From contig NC_133050.1 of the NCBI RefSeq assembly GCF_048771995.1, forward strand, positions 1,376,501 to 1,440,500: 64,000 nt of DNA, read 5' to 3'. The notes under the pieces were generated by a model. It ran no database searches. It was not told where the DNA came from and saw only the letters and a list, made by a program, of their open reading frames with translations. The position numbers and the translations under genes were made by a program. Shown here one piece after another: positions 25,310 to 35,950 of the stretch. Position 1 is the first letter of the stretch. Each line of letters begins with the position of its first letter. The stretch comes from Taeniopygia guttata (taxonomy: Eukaryota > Chordata > Aves > Passeriformes > Estrildidae).

Positions 25310-25620
25310 GCTCCGGCAGACTCCCGGCGGTGAAACTCCACGCCGAGCGCTGCTCCCCTTCCCGGCGCTGCGGGGTCGCTCCCGGGGTCGCTCCCGCTCT
25401 CTCCCCGCGCCCCGCGGGCCCTCAGGCGGAGCCGCGCGTGCCGGTGCCAGCCCAGCGGGGGCGGGAGCGGGGCCGGCCCCGCCTCACCCACAGCGCCCCC
25501 GGTGGCCGCTGCCGCAGCACCCGGAGGCCGCCCCGCCGGGTCCCGGCCTGCCCGCCCCGCGGGAGCAGAGCTCCGGAGCCGCGGAGCGCAGCCCCGCTTT
25601 GTGCTCGTCTCTGCACAAGG
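25310..25620 (-). promoter_or_regulatory. CpG island, candidate CCDC180 promoter
   Basis: Dense CpG ('cgcggcgctgcggggtcgct'-like composition) over about 300 bp, embedded in otherwise CpG-poor DNA. It lies about 0.6 kb upstream of the first recognised CCDC180 exon on the minus strand and is the natural candidate for its promoter and 5' UTR. Its open frames of 70-165 codons are composition artefacts. Confidence 0.5.
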
Positions 25621-25804
25621 CAGGCCAGACTTCCCACGTCCGCACCTTTCAGCTCCTCACGGGAATGAGAGCACACCGACCCTTGGGGGAAGAAACCTCT
25701 TAAGGTCTCAGCCTCTGATAAACAATCAATAATGATAGTGTTCATAGGCATTAATCAAAAGCCCTAGAGCAGTGGCTCAGCATAATCTGGCTCCCTGAGC
25801 TAAG

Positions 25805-26030
25805 TAAAGAGAGGTTTAGGCTGGATATCAGGAACAGGTCTTTTTTTCCCACAGGGTGGTTGAGCACTGGAACAGGCTCCCCAGGAAAGTGGCGACAGCA
25901 CCAAGCTTGTCCGAGTTCAATAAATATTTGGACAACGCTCAGGCATGTGATGGGATTGTTGGGGTGTCATGTGCCAGGTCAGGAGCTGGACTGGGTGATC
26001 CTGGTGAGTCCTTTCCAACTCAGCCTATTC
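25805..26030 (+). mobile_element. CR1 LINE 3' end
   Basis: 'gaggtttaggctggatatca', 'ggaacaggctccccaggaaa' and a terminal 'cctttccaactcagcctatt' mark the CR1 3' UTR. It is directly followed by an oppositely oriented CR1 piece, so the two sit tail to tail. Confidence 0.85.
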
Positions 26031-26462
26031 ACCTCCACAGGCGCAACTTGAGGCCATTCCCTTTTATCTGTTAATCTGTTAATTGTTAACTGAGAGGAAT
26101 CCAATCACCACCTGGCTGTCCCCTCCTCTCAGGAGTTGTGCAGAGCCAGAAGGTCCTCCCCCGAGCCTCCTTTTCTCCAGACTGAGCCCCCCCAGCTCCC
26201 TCAGCTGCTCCTTGTTCTCCATCCCCTTCACCAGATCTAATCCATTCTGTGGACACACCCCAGTTCCTCAATGTCTTTTTTGTCATGAGGGTCCCACAAA
26301 TCACCTGAGGATTTGAGGTTTGGCCATAGCAGGATTTGAGGTTTGGCCATAGCAGTGCCCAGAACAGGGGGACAATCCGTGCCCTGGTTCCACTGGCCAC
26401 ACTATGGCTGCTGGCCACAGAAGGCTGCCCTTGACCTTCTTGCACACAATGGACATCCAGCG
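26030..26462 (-). mobile_element. CR1 LINE fragment
   Basis: Reversed CR1 text: 'cgcaacttgaggccattccc', 'tgagcccccccagctccctc', then 'ctggttccactggccacact'. It contains a 23-bp direct duplication, 'aggatttgaggtttggccat' plus three bases, at about 26308-26355. It probably belongs to a different insertion from its tail-to-tail neighbour. Confidence 0.85.
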
Positions 26463-27014
26463 GCAGTGGTGATTTCCCTCTCCTCTCCAAAGCAGCAGTA
26501 CAGTAATTCTTTATTTTACAAGCCAAGGTGTAGCAGAAGATAAACACAAAGCAAGGGGGAAGCAGGTCTTCTCCAGGATGCAGAGGAATCTGAAGCAGAG
26601 AATAAAGCTTTGAGGAATCAGTCACAAGGAATTATTTCATTTCAATACCCCAGTCCAGGATGCAAGAAAGAAGAGAAACCAGGGAGCCTGGTCATCATTC
26701 CTGGTCTCCAGCTCTCTGCTGACACTTCTGAGGCAGGACTCAGCAGCAGAGAGTGTCTGCACCTCCCGTGCCTCCTCTGCCCTGTGTGAGCAGCGCACAG
26801 CAGCTCTGGCAGGGAACCTTTGCTGCAGAGGGCTTGCGTGTTTTGGCTTTGCACCTTAATGCAATGATGCTTTGGGTCCCCAGGACACTCCTCTGCCGAG
26901 GGAGGAGCAGCTGCCGCATCTCCTACTGTTTCCAGCAGCTGAGGAATTGCCATGGAACAACTTCAGCACAGACCTTTTAGCTGGAGCTTGCTGTTCCTTC
27001 TGCAGTCCTCTCCC

Positions 27015-27330
27015 GTGCCAAGGTGTCTCACCTGCCGTTCTGGCAGCCGGTGACCCCTCAGGTGGGAGCTGCCGGCCAAGTGACCCCTCAGGTGGGAGCT
27101 GCTGGCCGGGGAGCCTCGGGGAGCCGTGCCCGGCCATCCCTCGGGCTCGCGGTGAATCCGCCGCCCTCGGAGCAGCAGCGCTGGAGGCGCTCGCAGCGCT
27201 CCGCGGTACAAGGGGGACAGCGGGCGGGCGCTGCCGGCACACGGCGGCTGCTGCCGCTCCTGGGATTTCCCGTCCTCTGGCGAAAGGATGGGAAAAGTCA
27301 CTGATCTTCCACTTACCACGGAAAGCACCG
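27015..27330. promoter_or_regulatory. CpG island with 30-bp repeat, gene unassigned
   Basis: GC- and CpG-rich for about 300 bp, opening with two to three copies of a 30-bp unit ('gtgacccctcaggtgggagc' plus 'tgccggccaa'). On the minus strand 'ccgtg|gtaagtggaag' at about 27317 is a good splice donor, and 'ttctttatttt' near 26500 reads as a minus-strand AATAAA. A minus-strand transcript is possible, but I recognise no protein. From 27330 to 28960 I see only AT-rich unassigned sequence. Confidence 0.4.
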
Positions 27331-28964
27331 CTCCTTTGGAGAAGTAGAAGTACTGCACGCAGAAGAATTATTATACCTGGGAGCACTCTTGTTAGGCATT
27401 TTTATAAACAGTTCAATATTACAGCCACACAAACAGAGCAGATATTAGAGGGAGAGTTCAAATCCCCTAAAATTTCTGTGAAATAATTAGGATCAGAACT
27501 TAATTTCATCTACAGATGACTCACTCTTCCTGTAAGTTCTACTCTGTTGAATTGTCAGGAATGGAATCATCTCCACCGTTGCTGATGCAGTGTAGTGAAG
27601 AACCATCTCCTGATGGCAGCACATTTGCAGTCCAGAGCTGAGAATGCACAAGATGAGAACCAGTGAGGTCTGGGCTGAAATCCCTGCCCGGGGAAGGGCA
27701 GCAGCAGTGAGGCAGCCCTTGCCTTTTCAGGGGAGTGCGAGGGCTGCAATGGCAAAGGCAGTTTTCCGTGCCTTGGCACTCAGCATCGCTGCAGCACTTG
27801 GGAGTGAGTGCCAGCTGGGAATTCTGAGTGTTGGCCTTTGATCCTTGGCATGAGAGCGCTTTTAAATTTTTTCCCCCTCAATGTTCATTCACACTGGCTT
27901 TTGCAAACATTTGTCTATATATTGACTTTTATTTGCAGGAGCATTTAAGAGTCTGGCTGTGATTAAGACCCTAAATTTTAGGAGAGCAAACTTTCAGTTT
28001 TTTAAGGAAGTGTCCACATAGGATTCCCTGGAAACTGTCCTCAAGGATAATGAAGCTGAACAGAGCTGGCATCCATTTAAAGCCATTTTTCTTAAAGAGT
28101 AAGTACAGCCAAAACCTGTTCCCCGAGACCTGGGAAACAAAAGCTAAGTCATGACCACCAAACAGTTGTTTTACACTAATTAATTTTAGTTATCATGTTG
28201 CATGAGGGCTTTAGTCTTCTCCAGAATTTCAGCTTGGTCTCAATGCATTGATCTTGGTTTGCACAGATAACAGCAGACAGTATTTACTAACATGCCAACA
28301 CCTCCTTCTGTAGCCAGCAACTAGTCTCAAGCTGGGCACTAGTGAGCAGCAGTCTGTGATACTGAGCCACTTACTGTGAAATGCTTGCATAGCAAGCACT
28401 GCATAGCAGCGGTAGTTCCATTTGCTATATTTTCCAAAAGATTGGTTGTCCCTTTCTCCAGCTAACAGATCCATAGCTGCGGAATGGGGATCCTCTTTCT
28501 GCTCAAGGGTTAATTGATGTGACAACTCCAGGAATGTTTTCCTTGGCACAGCTCCAACACAGCCAATACTGATTAGGGCAATTAGCCCATTCTGTGGTGC
28601 TGAGCTCATGGCAGGCAGTGGTGCTGCTCAGCCCACCTGTCAATACTGGCATGGCAGGTCTGCATGGTGCAGGATGGACCCCACTGCATGGCTTGCAGTT
28701 CACAGCCTGAAAAAAATCCATTTGGATTTAGAATTCTCTTCACCAAGATGGCAATGGATAGTTGGTGCTTGAGACATGAACCTAAAACTGGCAGAAGTTT
28801 TATGTGTGTGTCCCCACAATTCCACCAATTCCATCATTCCCACTCAGCAAACCTCTTGGTGCCCAGATACAGGATGCTGAGTACAAATCAAAGAATTTGT
28901 TCCCTTTGAACATTCATTAGTATCTAAGATGTATGAATTAACAAATTAGAAGAGTAGCCAGGGC

Positions 28965-29335
28965 ATATTTGGGGTGGCCTAATGGTGGCCTTCCTGTTTC
29001 TGAAGGGAGCATATGAGAAAGAAAGATGGAGAATGACTGTTTCCAAGGGTCTGGGGTGTCAAGACAAAGGGGGATGTCTTCCCACTCCCAGAGGGCAGGG
29101 TTAGATGGGGACAAACTATCCCATGTGAGGGTGGTGAGGCCCTGGCACAGGTTTCCTAGAGAAGCTGTCCTGGAGATGGCTGCCCCATCCCTGGAAGTGT
29201 TCAAGGCCAGACTGGACAGGGCTTGGAGCCAACTGGTCTAGAGGAATGTGTTGCTGCCTATGGCAGGGAGGGTGGAACCAGATGATCTACAAGCTTTATG
29301 ATTACAAAGTCCCCTTCTAATCCAAACCATTCTCT
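28965..29335 (+). mobile_element. CR1 LINE 3' end
   Basis: 'gtgagggtggtgaggccctg', 'ggaagtgttcaaggccagac' and 'aaaccattctctgattctct' at the end are the standard CR1 3' body and tail. The copy is moderately diverged. From 29336 to about 30455 no further feature is evident. Confidence 0.9.
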
Positions 29336-30457
29336 GATTCTCTGAATGCAGATGAGTACTACAATAATAATAATTTCAAAATATATGGTGATCATCTTCA
29401 AAAATCAACATTCAAGAGGAAAACATTCTCAGCACAATGATGGTTTGTGCAATTATAATCTCTTCTACAAGGTCATGAAATTAAAATTTATGTTAATTAC
29501 AGCCCATGGCAATGATTATGCTATCAAACTGTTCCACTAATTATATTTAGGTACTTAGATTGCATTAGCCAAGAAGTTTTATGCAAAGATTTGAAAAATG
29601 CCTATATCTCATAAATAATAAAAAATATTAATGCAGATAATACATGCCTCAACCCACAATTACAGCAACATGTTTTAATTCAGTTGCTTAACACACAAGT
29701 TTAAAAACGGAATTAGAAAACATAGATACTAATCAGTTCTATGAGATCCATACTTGCTTATCTTTGAACTTTTTTTTCTTTAAATAAGATAGGAATTCAA
29801 GAAATGAAGTGAAATATCTTCCTTTTTCGAAATGAAAGTTTTTTTTCAACAGGTATTCCAGCTCTTTGAACCTCCCTCTGATCAAACCAGTATTGTACAT
29901 ACTGGGTTTTTACCTTCTGCCCATGAACCAGGGGATCCAGTCTGACCCTCAGTGCTGATCTCCCCTAGTCACTTAGAGACTCTTGAGCCAGCCTTAGGCA
30001 TGGCCCAGGTCCTCCACCACACACCCACTCCCGGTGGCTTGGGCCTTGAAAGTAGTCTCTTCTTTGGCCAGCTGAGTATTACACTTCCTTGTATATTTAT
30101 TGAGAAAGACAAATGGAAACTCTTGCACACAGCAGTTACTGCCACAAAAATTCTTGTTCTACAGTCCTATGGGGTTCTCTTTCTCAGAACAATTCAACAT
30201 CAGCGCCAAATATGGGACAATATTCGAAGGAAGCGGCGAAGGATAATATTGCCATTGACAAGCCTGAGAAATGGGCTGACAGGAACATCACCAAGTTCAA
30301 GAAGGGGAAGCCCAAAGTCCTGTTCCAGGAGAGGAACACTACCAGGCAGGCACCAGAGCATACTGGGGGCCATTCTATCTGGGCTGGAAAGCTTTTGCCA
30401 GGAAAGGCTTTGGAGGTCCTGGAGAGCACCAAGGTCACCATAAGCCAAAATATGCAC

Positions 30458-30740
30458 TCTTCTGGGATCCTGAGCTGCATCGAGAGTGCAGCCAGCAGGC
30501 CAAGGGAGGGGATCCTTCTCCTCTGCTCAGCACTGCTGAGCACCTCTAGGGCTGGTTCCAGGCTGGGGCTCCTCAGCTCAGAAGAAAGCAGTGAAGGGCT
30601 GTGAAGATGATGATGGAGGGACTGGAACAACTCTGCCGTAAGGCAAGATGGAGGAAGATGGAACTCTTGGTCTGGAAAAGAGAAAGTTTAGGGTGATCCT
30701 ATCCATGTCTATAAATACGTTAGGGGAGGGATCAAAGTAG
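30458..30740 (+). mobile_element. CR1 LINE fragment
   Basis: 'aggccaagggaggggatcct', 'ctggttccaggctggggctc' and 'ggactggaacaactctgccg' correspond to the CR1 segment upstream of the 3' UTR. The copy is old and indel-rich, without a terminal tail. A stretch to about 30850 may be further degraded CR1. Confidence 0.75.
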
Positions 30741-30854
30741 ATGGAGCCCAAACCAAACCTGCTCAGGGCCCTGAACACAAACACCAGCCTTTTTCCCTGG
30801 GAAAGAAAACTCACCAGTCCAGGTTCCTGATGTCAGTTTGTAGGGTTCCCTTGG

Positions 30855-31170
30855 TGTCACTGTTGAGGCAGGACGGGAATGAGAAGACTGACTCAGAAGG
30901 CTGCTGAGAGTAAAACTCCGGTTTATTTAAAATACACCGCTCTTTTATACAGAGCTTCGTGAGGAACAATTCCATTGGTTCTGAAGTGAAAACAGCCCAC
31001 ACCATTGGTGCAGAGTGCTTGATGCACAGTGATAGAACTTAACTATAAATAATGTGAACAACAAGAGCGATAAAGAATTATTTACATTCTTCTCCAACTC
31101 TTTCCCAGGCTTCTGCCTGGCTAGAAACTCTCCGTTTCTCTCTTTGACTGAATCTGAGACCTACAGATTT
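30855..31170 (-). mobile_element. ERV LTR fragment
   Basis: 'ctcagaaggctgctgagagt', 'aaaactccggtttatttaaa' and 'ttttatacagagcttcgtga' match, from memory, the reversed 3' part of a songbird ERV LTR. The 'tttattt' is its poly(A) signal on the minus strand. Ends and target duplication could not be fixed, and no internal viral region is evident. From 31170 to 32465 no gene is supported. Confidence 0.6.
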
Positions 31171-32470
31171 GCAGTTAGGGGTTGCAAGCAGCACTACCTG
31201 ATGGCCCAGTGCAAGGGTGTAGAATTCAAATCCCCACCCAGCTGATCCACTACCGCACCTTTGGAAATGTAATATCTGTGTAACAACAACACAATAAGGC
31301 AATACCACAATATAATAACACAATAAAATAGAAAAACATTATTCTAAAGATAACATAGCTAAAGGAGCAAATGACTCATAATAAAAATTTCACGTTACAG
31401 CTTGCAATTAGTCCTTGTACAGAGGACTCAATGGCTCTGGGCCTGCGGTCACCAACATCCCGGGGCTGTGGGGACACAGGGACCTCCAGCTCCTGGAGGA
31501 AATGTGTCCTGGCCCTTGGACAATTGGCAGTCACCACTCACAGGTCATTGGAAAAGGGATAATTACCACTCCCAGCTCAGGCTGCAGACCATGGCTGACA
31601 CACTCTCACCATCACATCACAGTGGGGTACTGGCTGGAAGGATCACGGCTCAGGTCAGGTCTTCAGGTAGGGACTGGGAGAGCCATTCAGGGCACAAGAG
31701 CTTCAGCAGCCTGCATAAAAGGGAAGAAAACTGAAAGATCAGGCACATTTCTGAAAAAAAAAAACCCCACATTTATTTCCCAAACCCTGTTTTGGGAGGT
31801 CAGAGCAGTAGGCAGAAGGTGGCACAGGTTTAGTAGATGGCACCTGCCCACAGGCAGGCAGCTGGGTGCTTTCCTGTGACTGGTTACTGCACTTTCCATT
31901 ACCATTGGTTGTTTTTAAGGCAGCAGAAGATACTTTTGGGGGGTAAAATGAGACCAGCACCATGGGAATGACTCCAGTATCTCAACATTTCCTGTGGGCT
32001 CCATGCACATGACTTAGGATGGTGCAGACCAAGCTGCTCAAGTGCCCAGCTCTGCCTCCCATTTCATAGGAAGAAAGAAAAAGAGTTCAGCAGGGCTCAA
32101 CCTGAAATGATATTTTGTAGCTTACGGCTCTCCTCAGAGCTCTGGTAAGAGAGGAAGGTCTCTGTCCCTGAAAGCCACGGACTCTTGGAATGCACAATGG
32201 ACCTGTGTGTCACTTCAAGAGACACCAAGAAGCCCTGCCACTTTGAAAGGGCAGCTGTTGTTTCACTGCTGCATTTCTTGGCTCGACAAAGCCCCTCCGA
32301 CCCGCACTACGGCCTGAGCTTGAAGATATAAAGTACCACTCTGGAGGACAGGCATGGAAAGCTTGCCAAAGGCTGAAGGCAGCACTCTGATTCCCCCTTT
32401 TCCCAAGACGTTTCTTTAGCTGAAGTTGCTGACAAGGACCAGCCTTGACACACCAAAATGGGTTTGCTGT

Positions 32471-32476
32471 TTTATT
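32471..32476 (-). terminator. Poly(A) signal AATAAA for the PIM-like kinase gene
   Basis: TTTATT on the plus strand (AATAAA on minus) lies 64 bp past the kinase stop codon at 32540-32542. This gives a very short 3' UTR and supports a complete, transcribed gene end. Confidence 0.7.
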
Positions 32477-32539
32477 TTCCAGGTCCTCAGTCCTGCGTGG
32501 GACTCGGTAAGTGGGTGCTGCAGAGGCTCCGGCAAGGCA

Positions 32540-35500
32540 TCAAAAACGCCGGCCCCACACCCAATGGTGGCGCGAGATCTCCTCCAGCTCCGGCCTGTCC
32601 GCAGGGTGCTTGGCCAAACACCATCGGATCAGGTGCTGGAGCTCTGGGGAGAGAAGCCAGAAAGCGCCGGTCACCGCCAGAAGTCTCCTGCCCAGCTGCC
32701 CCCGTCACCCGCGGGGCCCGGGCCGTGCCGCGAGCGCTCTGGGCCGTGCCGGGCTCCCGACCGGCTCAGCCCCGCACGGGAGAGCGGCACGGCGGGACGC
32801 GGCCGCCTCCTCCGGCCGCCCGTGCCGCGCTGACCCCGTCGGCACGGGCCCCTCCTGCGGCCGGCCCGTGAGGGCAGATCCACGTCCCGCGGAGCTGCGT
32901 GAGGGCCGCGCCGGGCGTGCGCCGCCACTGCCAAAGCCCGCCGGCTTGAGGCCGGACACCCACCTGGAGAGAGCTGCCGCCGGAAGAAGAGCTTCCCCAG
33001 CACGATGGCTTGGTCGTCCTGAAAGGGGAGGCTGCCGCAGACCATGACGTACAGCAGCACGCCCAGGGACCAGGTGGTCGCCGCGTGGCCATGGTAGCAA
33101 CCCAGCCAGGTCCACTCGGGCGGGCTGTACACGCGCGTTCCTAGGGGAGACAGGCGGCGCTGGCCGGGCGCAGGCTGCTGCCTTCCAGAGCCTTGCACCA
33201 GCCTCCTGACCGAGGCAGGGGCTGCGCCCGCGGCCACAGCTTCCCCCCCGAGGCCACCCCACGTCCCCCAGCCAGCTGGCCAAAAGCAGGAAACCATTCC
33301 ACAAGGCTAAGAAGGCCAGCGGAGCAGCCCAGACCCTTGTGGGCCCGCTGAGCCCAGGGGCCGGGAGCAGCCCAGGCCATGGGCTCACCGGCAAAGTCCG
33401 TGAAGGCCCGCTCCTGGAGGAAGGTGCCGCAACCGAAGTCGATGAGCTTCAGGTCGCCGCTCTCCGGGTCCACGAGGAGGTTCTCCGGCTTGATGTCCCG
33501 GTGCAGGACGCCGCAGGCGGTGCAGTGCCGCATGGCCTCCAGCACCTGGCAGAAAAGCCAGCGCGCCTGCTCCTCGCACAGGAACCCCTGGTCCTGCTCC
33601 TGCAGGAACTCCAGGAGATCCCGTGATGCCCCCGGATGCTCCAGCACCAGGATGAAGCTATCCGGCAGCTCAAACCAGTCGAGCAGCTGGATGATGTTCT
33701 GGCAGCCAGAGCCCACCTTCTCCATCAGCACCACCTCCAAGGGCACGCGGGTGCCGTCGGGCTGTGAGGAGGAGAAAATCAGGGCCTGCGGCAGGTGCTG
33801 CTGCTGCTGCTGCTGCAGCCCTGGGGCCGCGCTGCGCCCTGCCCGGGATGCCCCAGTGCCCCCTGCCGCAGCCTCCCAGGCGCTTGCGCTTCCTCCGGCC
33901 CGGGGGATGCTCGGGGCTGCCCCTGCCCGGCCCCGGCACCGCTGTTCGGCGTGCCCAGGCCCGCGGGGCTGCGGCTCCGCACGCTGAGCCCGCCCCGGGA
34001 TTCTCCCTGCCCGCCACGCCCCGCTCTGTCCCGCTGGCCCCGCTCGCTCACCAGCTCGTCCCACTGCAGGACGCTCTCCCGGGCCACGCGTTTGAGGGCC
34101 ACCTGCGAGCCATGGGGAGAGGAGGGCTGAGCTCCAGCCCTGCCCCTCCCCGCCGCTGCCCCTCCGCCCGCGCCCGGCCGTCGCGGCCACTCACCGGGCT
34201 GCCGTCCGAGAGGCGGATGCCCGAGAAGACGGTGCTGAAGCCGCCGCTGCCCAGCTGCGGGCCCAGCAGGTACCGCTCCTGCCGCTGCCTCCTTTGCCCT
34301 GCGGCCAAGAGCGAGCCATCAGCCTTGCGCCCAGGACCCGCCCCTCCCGCAAGTGCCCGCGAGTGGAGCGGGCCGGGCCCCGCGGGCCGCCGCGCTCTCA
34401 CCCGCTTCCTGCTGCGCGCCGGGCAGCGGCCACCGCCCTGCAGCCGCCGGGCTGGCGAGCGGCAGAGCCGGGCCGGGGCAGCGCGCACAGGCGGCTGCGG
34501 CAGCCCCGGGGCAGCGGGGCAGGGCGGCACCGGCGCTGTCCCCGGCGTCGTGGGCTGGGCTCTGCTCCTGCCGACGGCCGGGGCTGCAGCCCGAGGCTTG
34601 GCACGGGGGAGACCCAGGAGCGGCTGCAAAGCAGACAGGGCGTTTTCAAGCTGTGCCATCGGAGGCACTGGAAACAGCCAGCGACTGCGCTGCTCTCAGG
34701 GGCCCCGGCCTGCCCTGGCCGCGCCCCTCCAGAGCCCCGGCGGAGCCTCAGGCAGCTCCTCAGAAGATCTCACCTGCTACTAGAAAGCCCTTCGCGGCAC
34801 TCGAGGGCTGTCTCAGGGCAGCTTCCTGCAGATGGAGGAACCTCTGAAGGCTCGTCTCCACCACCAGGCTCAGGCTATTGCCAGCTGGCAGAACCGGCAC
34901 AGCGTCCTGGCTGTCCTGGCCGCTGTGGGATGACCACAGCTGGCTCCAGGACACTTGCTGCCCCACCAGCTGCTCCTGAGCAGGCTCCCCTGCATCGGGC
35001 TGGGCTCCCATTTGGACTTGTGGGCTTTCCCCTGCCATGTCAAGGGTCAGGATTGCGCCCATGTTGTTGAAGTCCGTGAGTCCAAGGGAGCTGGGAGACC
35101 TGTCCACGGGCTCTGCTCCTTCCGCAGGCTGACAGGTCTCACTGAGCCTCTGCGAGGGATGGAGGCTGTCAGAGATAGCAGAGGCTGCTGGCAGGGTGCA
35201 GGGTCTCTGACAGCCTGAGGTTCCTGCATGGATGGTGGTGGCTCCCCCCTGCTGTGCCATCCTTGCAGGCCTTGAGGCTCTCCCAGGGATGGAGAATCTT
35301 GCTGGGAGCAGCCTCTGGAAGGGATGGAGGCTTGTGGAGGAGCTGGCCGAGGCACAGCAGGGCAGGTGGCCTCGCTCCAGCAGCTCCTTCAGTTCTTTCC
35401 ACAAGGCCTGCCACATCCCAGAGTAGAGCGGTGCACGTGTCCCGTTGCCATCCCAGAGCTGCAGCATCAGTTCCTGCAGCTCCCGGGCCACTGCCAGGCA

Positions 35501-35782
35501 GGGGCCACAGCCGCAGGGGCTGCCCAGGGGGCTGGCGGGAGCACGTGGCCGCTCGCCAGGAGCAGCCCGAGGCCTGGGGAACCTGGTAGCCGCAGGGGCT
35601 CCTCGCTTCCTCCATGAGCCTCTGGGCCGGACCCTGGGGCGCTTGCTCCTCTTCGCTGTCCGTGTGCTCCGGCTCCGTGGTTGCCGGTGGCCAAAGGCCC
35701 ACCAGACAGCCACGGCGGCCAGCAGCAGGACAAGCGCAGTCACCAGGACATCACCGTCACCCATGGCTCCAGCACGTCCCAT
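32540..35782 (-). CDS. PIM-like Ser/Thr kinase with predicted N-terminal membrane anchor
   Basis: Seven exons: 34774-35782, 34402-34623, 34195-34298, 34052-34102, 33389-33761, 32964-33140, 32540-32643. All have GT/AG sites and compatible phases, summing to 2040 nt (679 codons plus stop). Kinase motifs: Gly loop [12 protein letters not shown], lysine in [28 protein letters not shown], and the PIM C-lobe block [20 protein letters not shown]. All catalytic residues are present. The hinge reads LEHPGA where PIM1 has LERPEP. No in-frame ATG exists in the second or third exon, and an in-frame TGA sits just upstream of the second exon's acceptor. The start must therefore come from the first exon (anchor plus linker). 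The second ATG (35764, context GCCATGG) is the stronger start. Songbird PIM1-type expansion is known; the anchor is inference. Confidence 0.85.
33796..33818 (-). repeat. (CAG)n run upstream of a kinase exon acceptor
   Basis: Seven CAG/GCA units on the minus strand lie in the 290-bp intron, about 35 bp before the acceptor of the catalytic-loop exon (33761). Length variation here could affect branch-point spacing. No coding role. Confidence 0.8.
34774..35782 (-). CDS. First exon of the PIM-like gene: membrane anchor and long linker
   Basis: Encodes 336 codons plus one base. Residues about 7-29 form a hydrophobic segment ([18 protein letters not shown]) preceded by acidic MGDGD and followed by about 30 residues rich in Arg/Lys. 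By the positive-inside rule this predicts N-out/C-in, a type III anchor with the kinase in the cytosol. The rest is a low-complexity linker with a Cys/Gly patch (GSPCGCGPC) and a likely helix ([12 protein letters not shown]), without a known domain. The frame would stop 11 bp past the donor if unspliced. The following 150-bp intron has no AATAAA, so a separate gene is less likely. Confidence 0.65.
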
Positions 35783-35799
35783 CGCGACTGCACTGGCAG

Positions 35800-35950
35800 C
35801 TGCCGGCGCTGGCCTGTCTCACCCAGCGACAGCGCGGTGATGTCACAGTGGTGTCACAGTGCTGCGGCCAGCACAGCCCTGGGACATCACAGCCCTGCCT
35901 GACGCCAGCGCTCTGCCCTTTGTGCCATCACAGCCCTGCCTCAGCCCCGC
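35800..35950 (-). promoter_or_regulatory. Putative PIM-like gene promoter with CRE-like repeats
   Basis: Just upstream of the start codons lie 'gtgatgtcacagtggtgtca' (TGATGTCA is a CRE-like octamer), then 'gggacatcacagccctgcct' and 'tgccatcacagccctgcctc'. This is a short diverged array of TGATGTCAC/GACATCACAG units. The same core makes up the minisatellite at 7.0-7.5 kb. Whether ATF/CREB proteins bind is untested. Confidence 0.45.

Noticed and set aside
25171-25751. Open frames of 109-165 codons in the 25.4-kb CpG island
   Set aside because: Composition-driven, no domain; partly overlaps a CR1 fragment.
28229-28609. 126-codon minus-strand frame starting MSSAPQNG
   Set aside because: No domain, splice or repeat evidence; could be an unknown element but cannot be supported.
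34048-34668. Alternative kinase start with an ATG-led frame [12 protein letters not shown]
   Set aside because: It runs in a different frame from the kinase exons and cannot be joined in phase; the frame ending GAQQEAG continues into [12 protein letters not shown].
33764-35070. Plus-strand open frames of 250-340 codons over the PIM locus
   Set aside because: Mirror frames of GC-rich coding exons on the minus strand.
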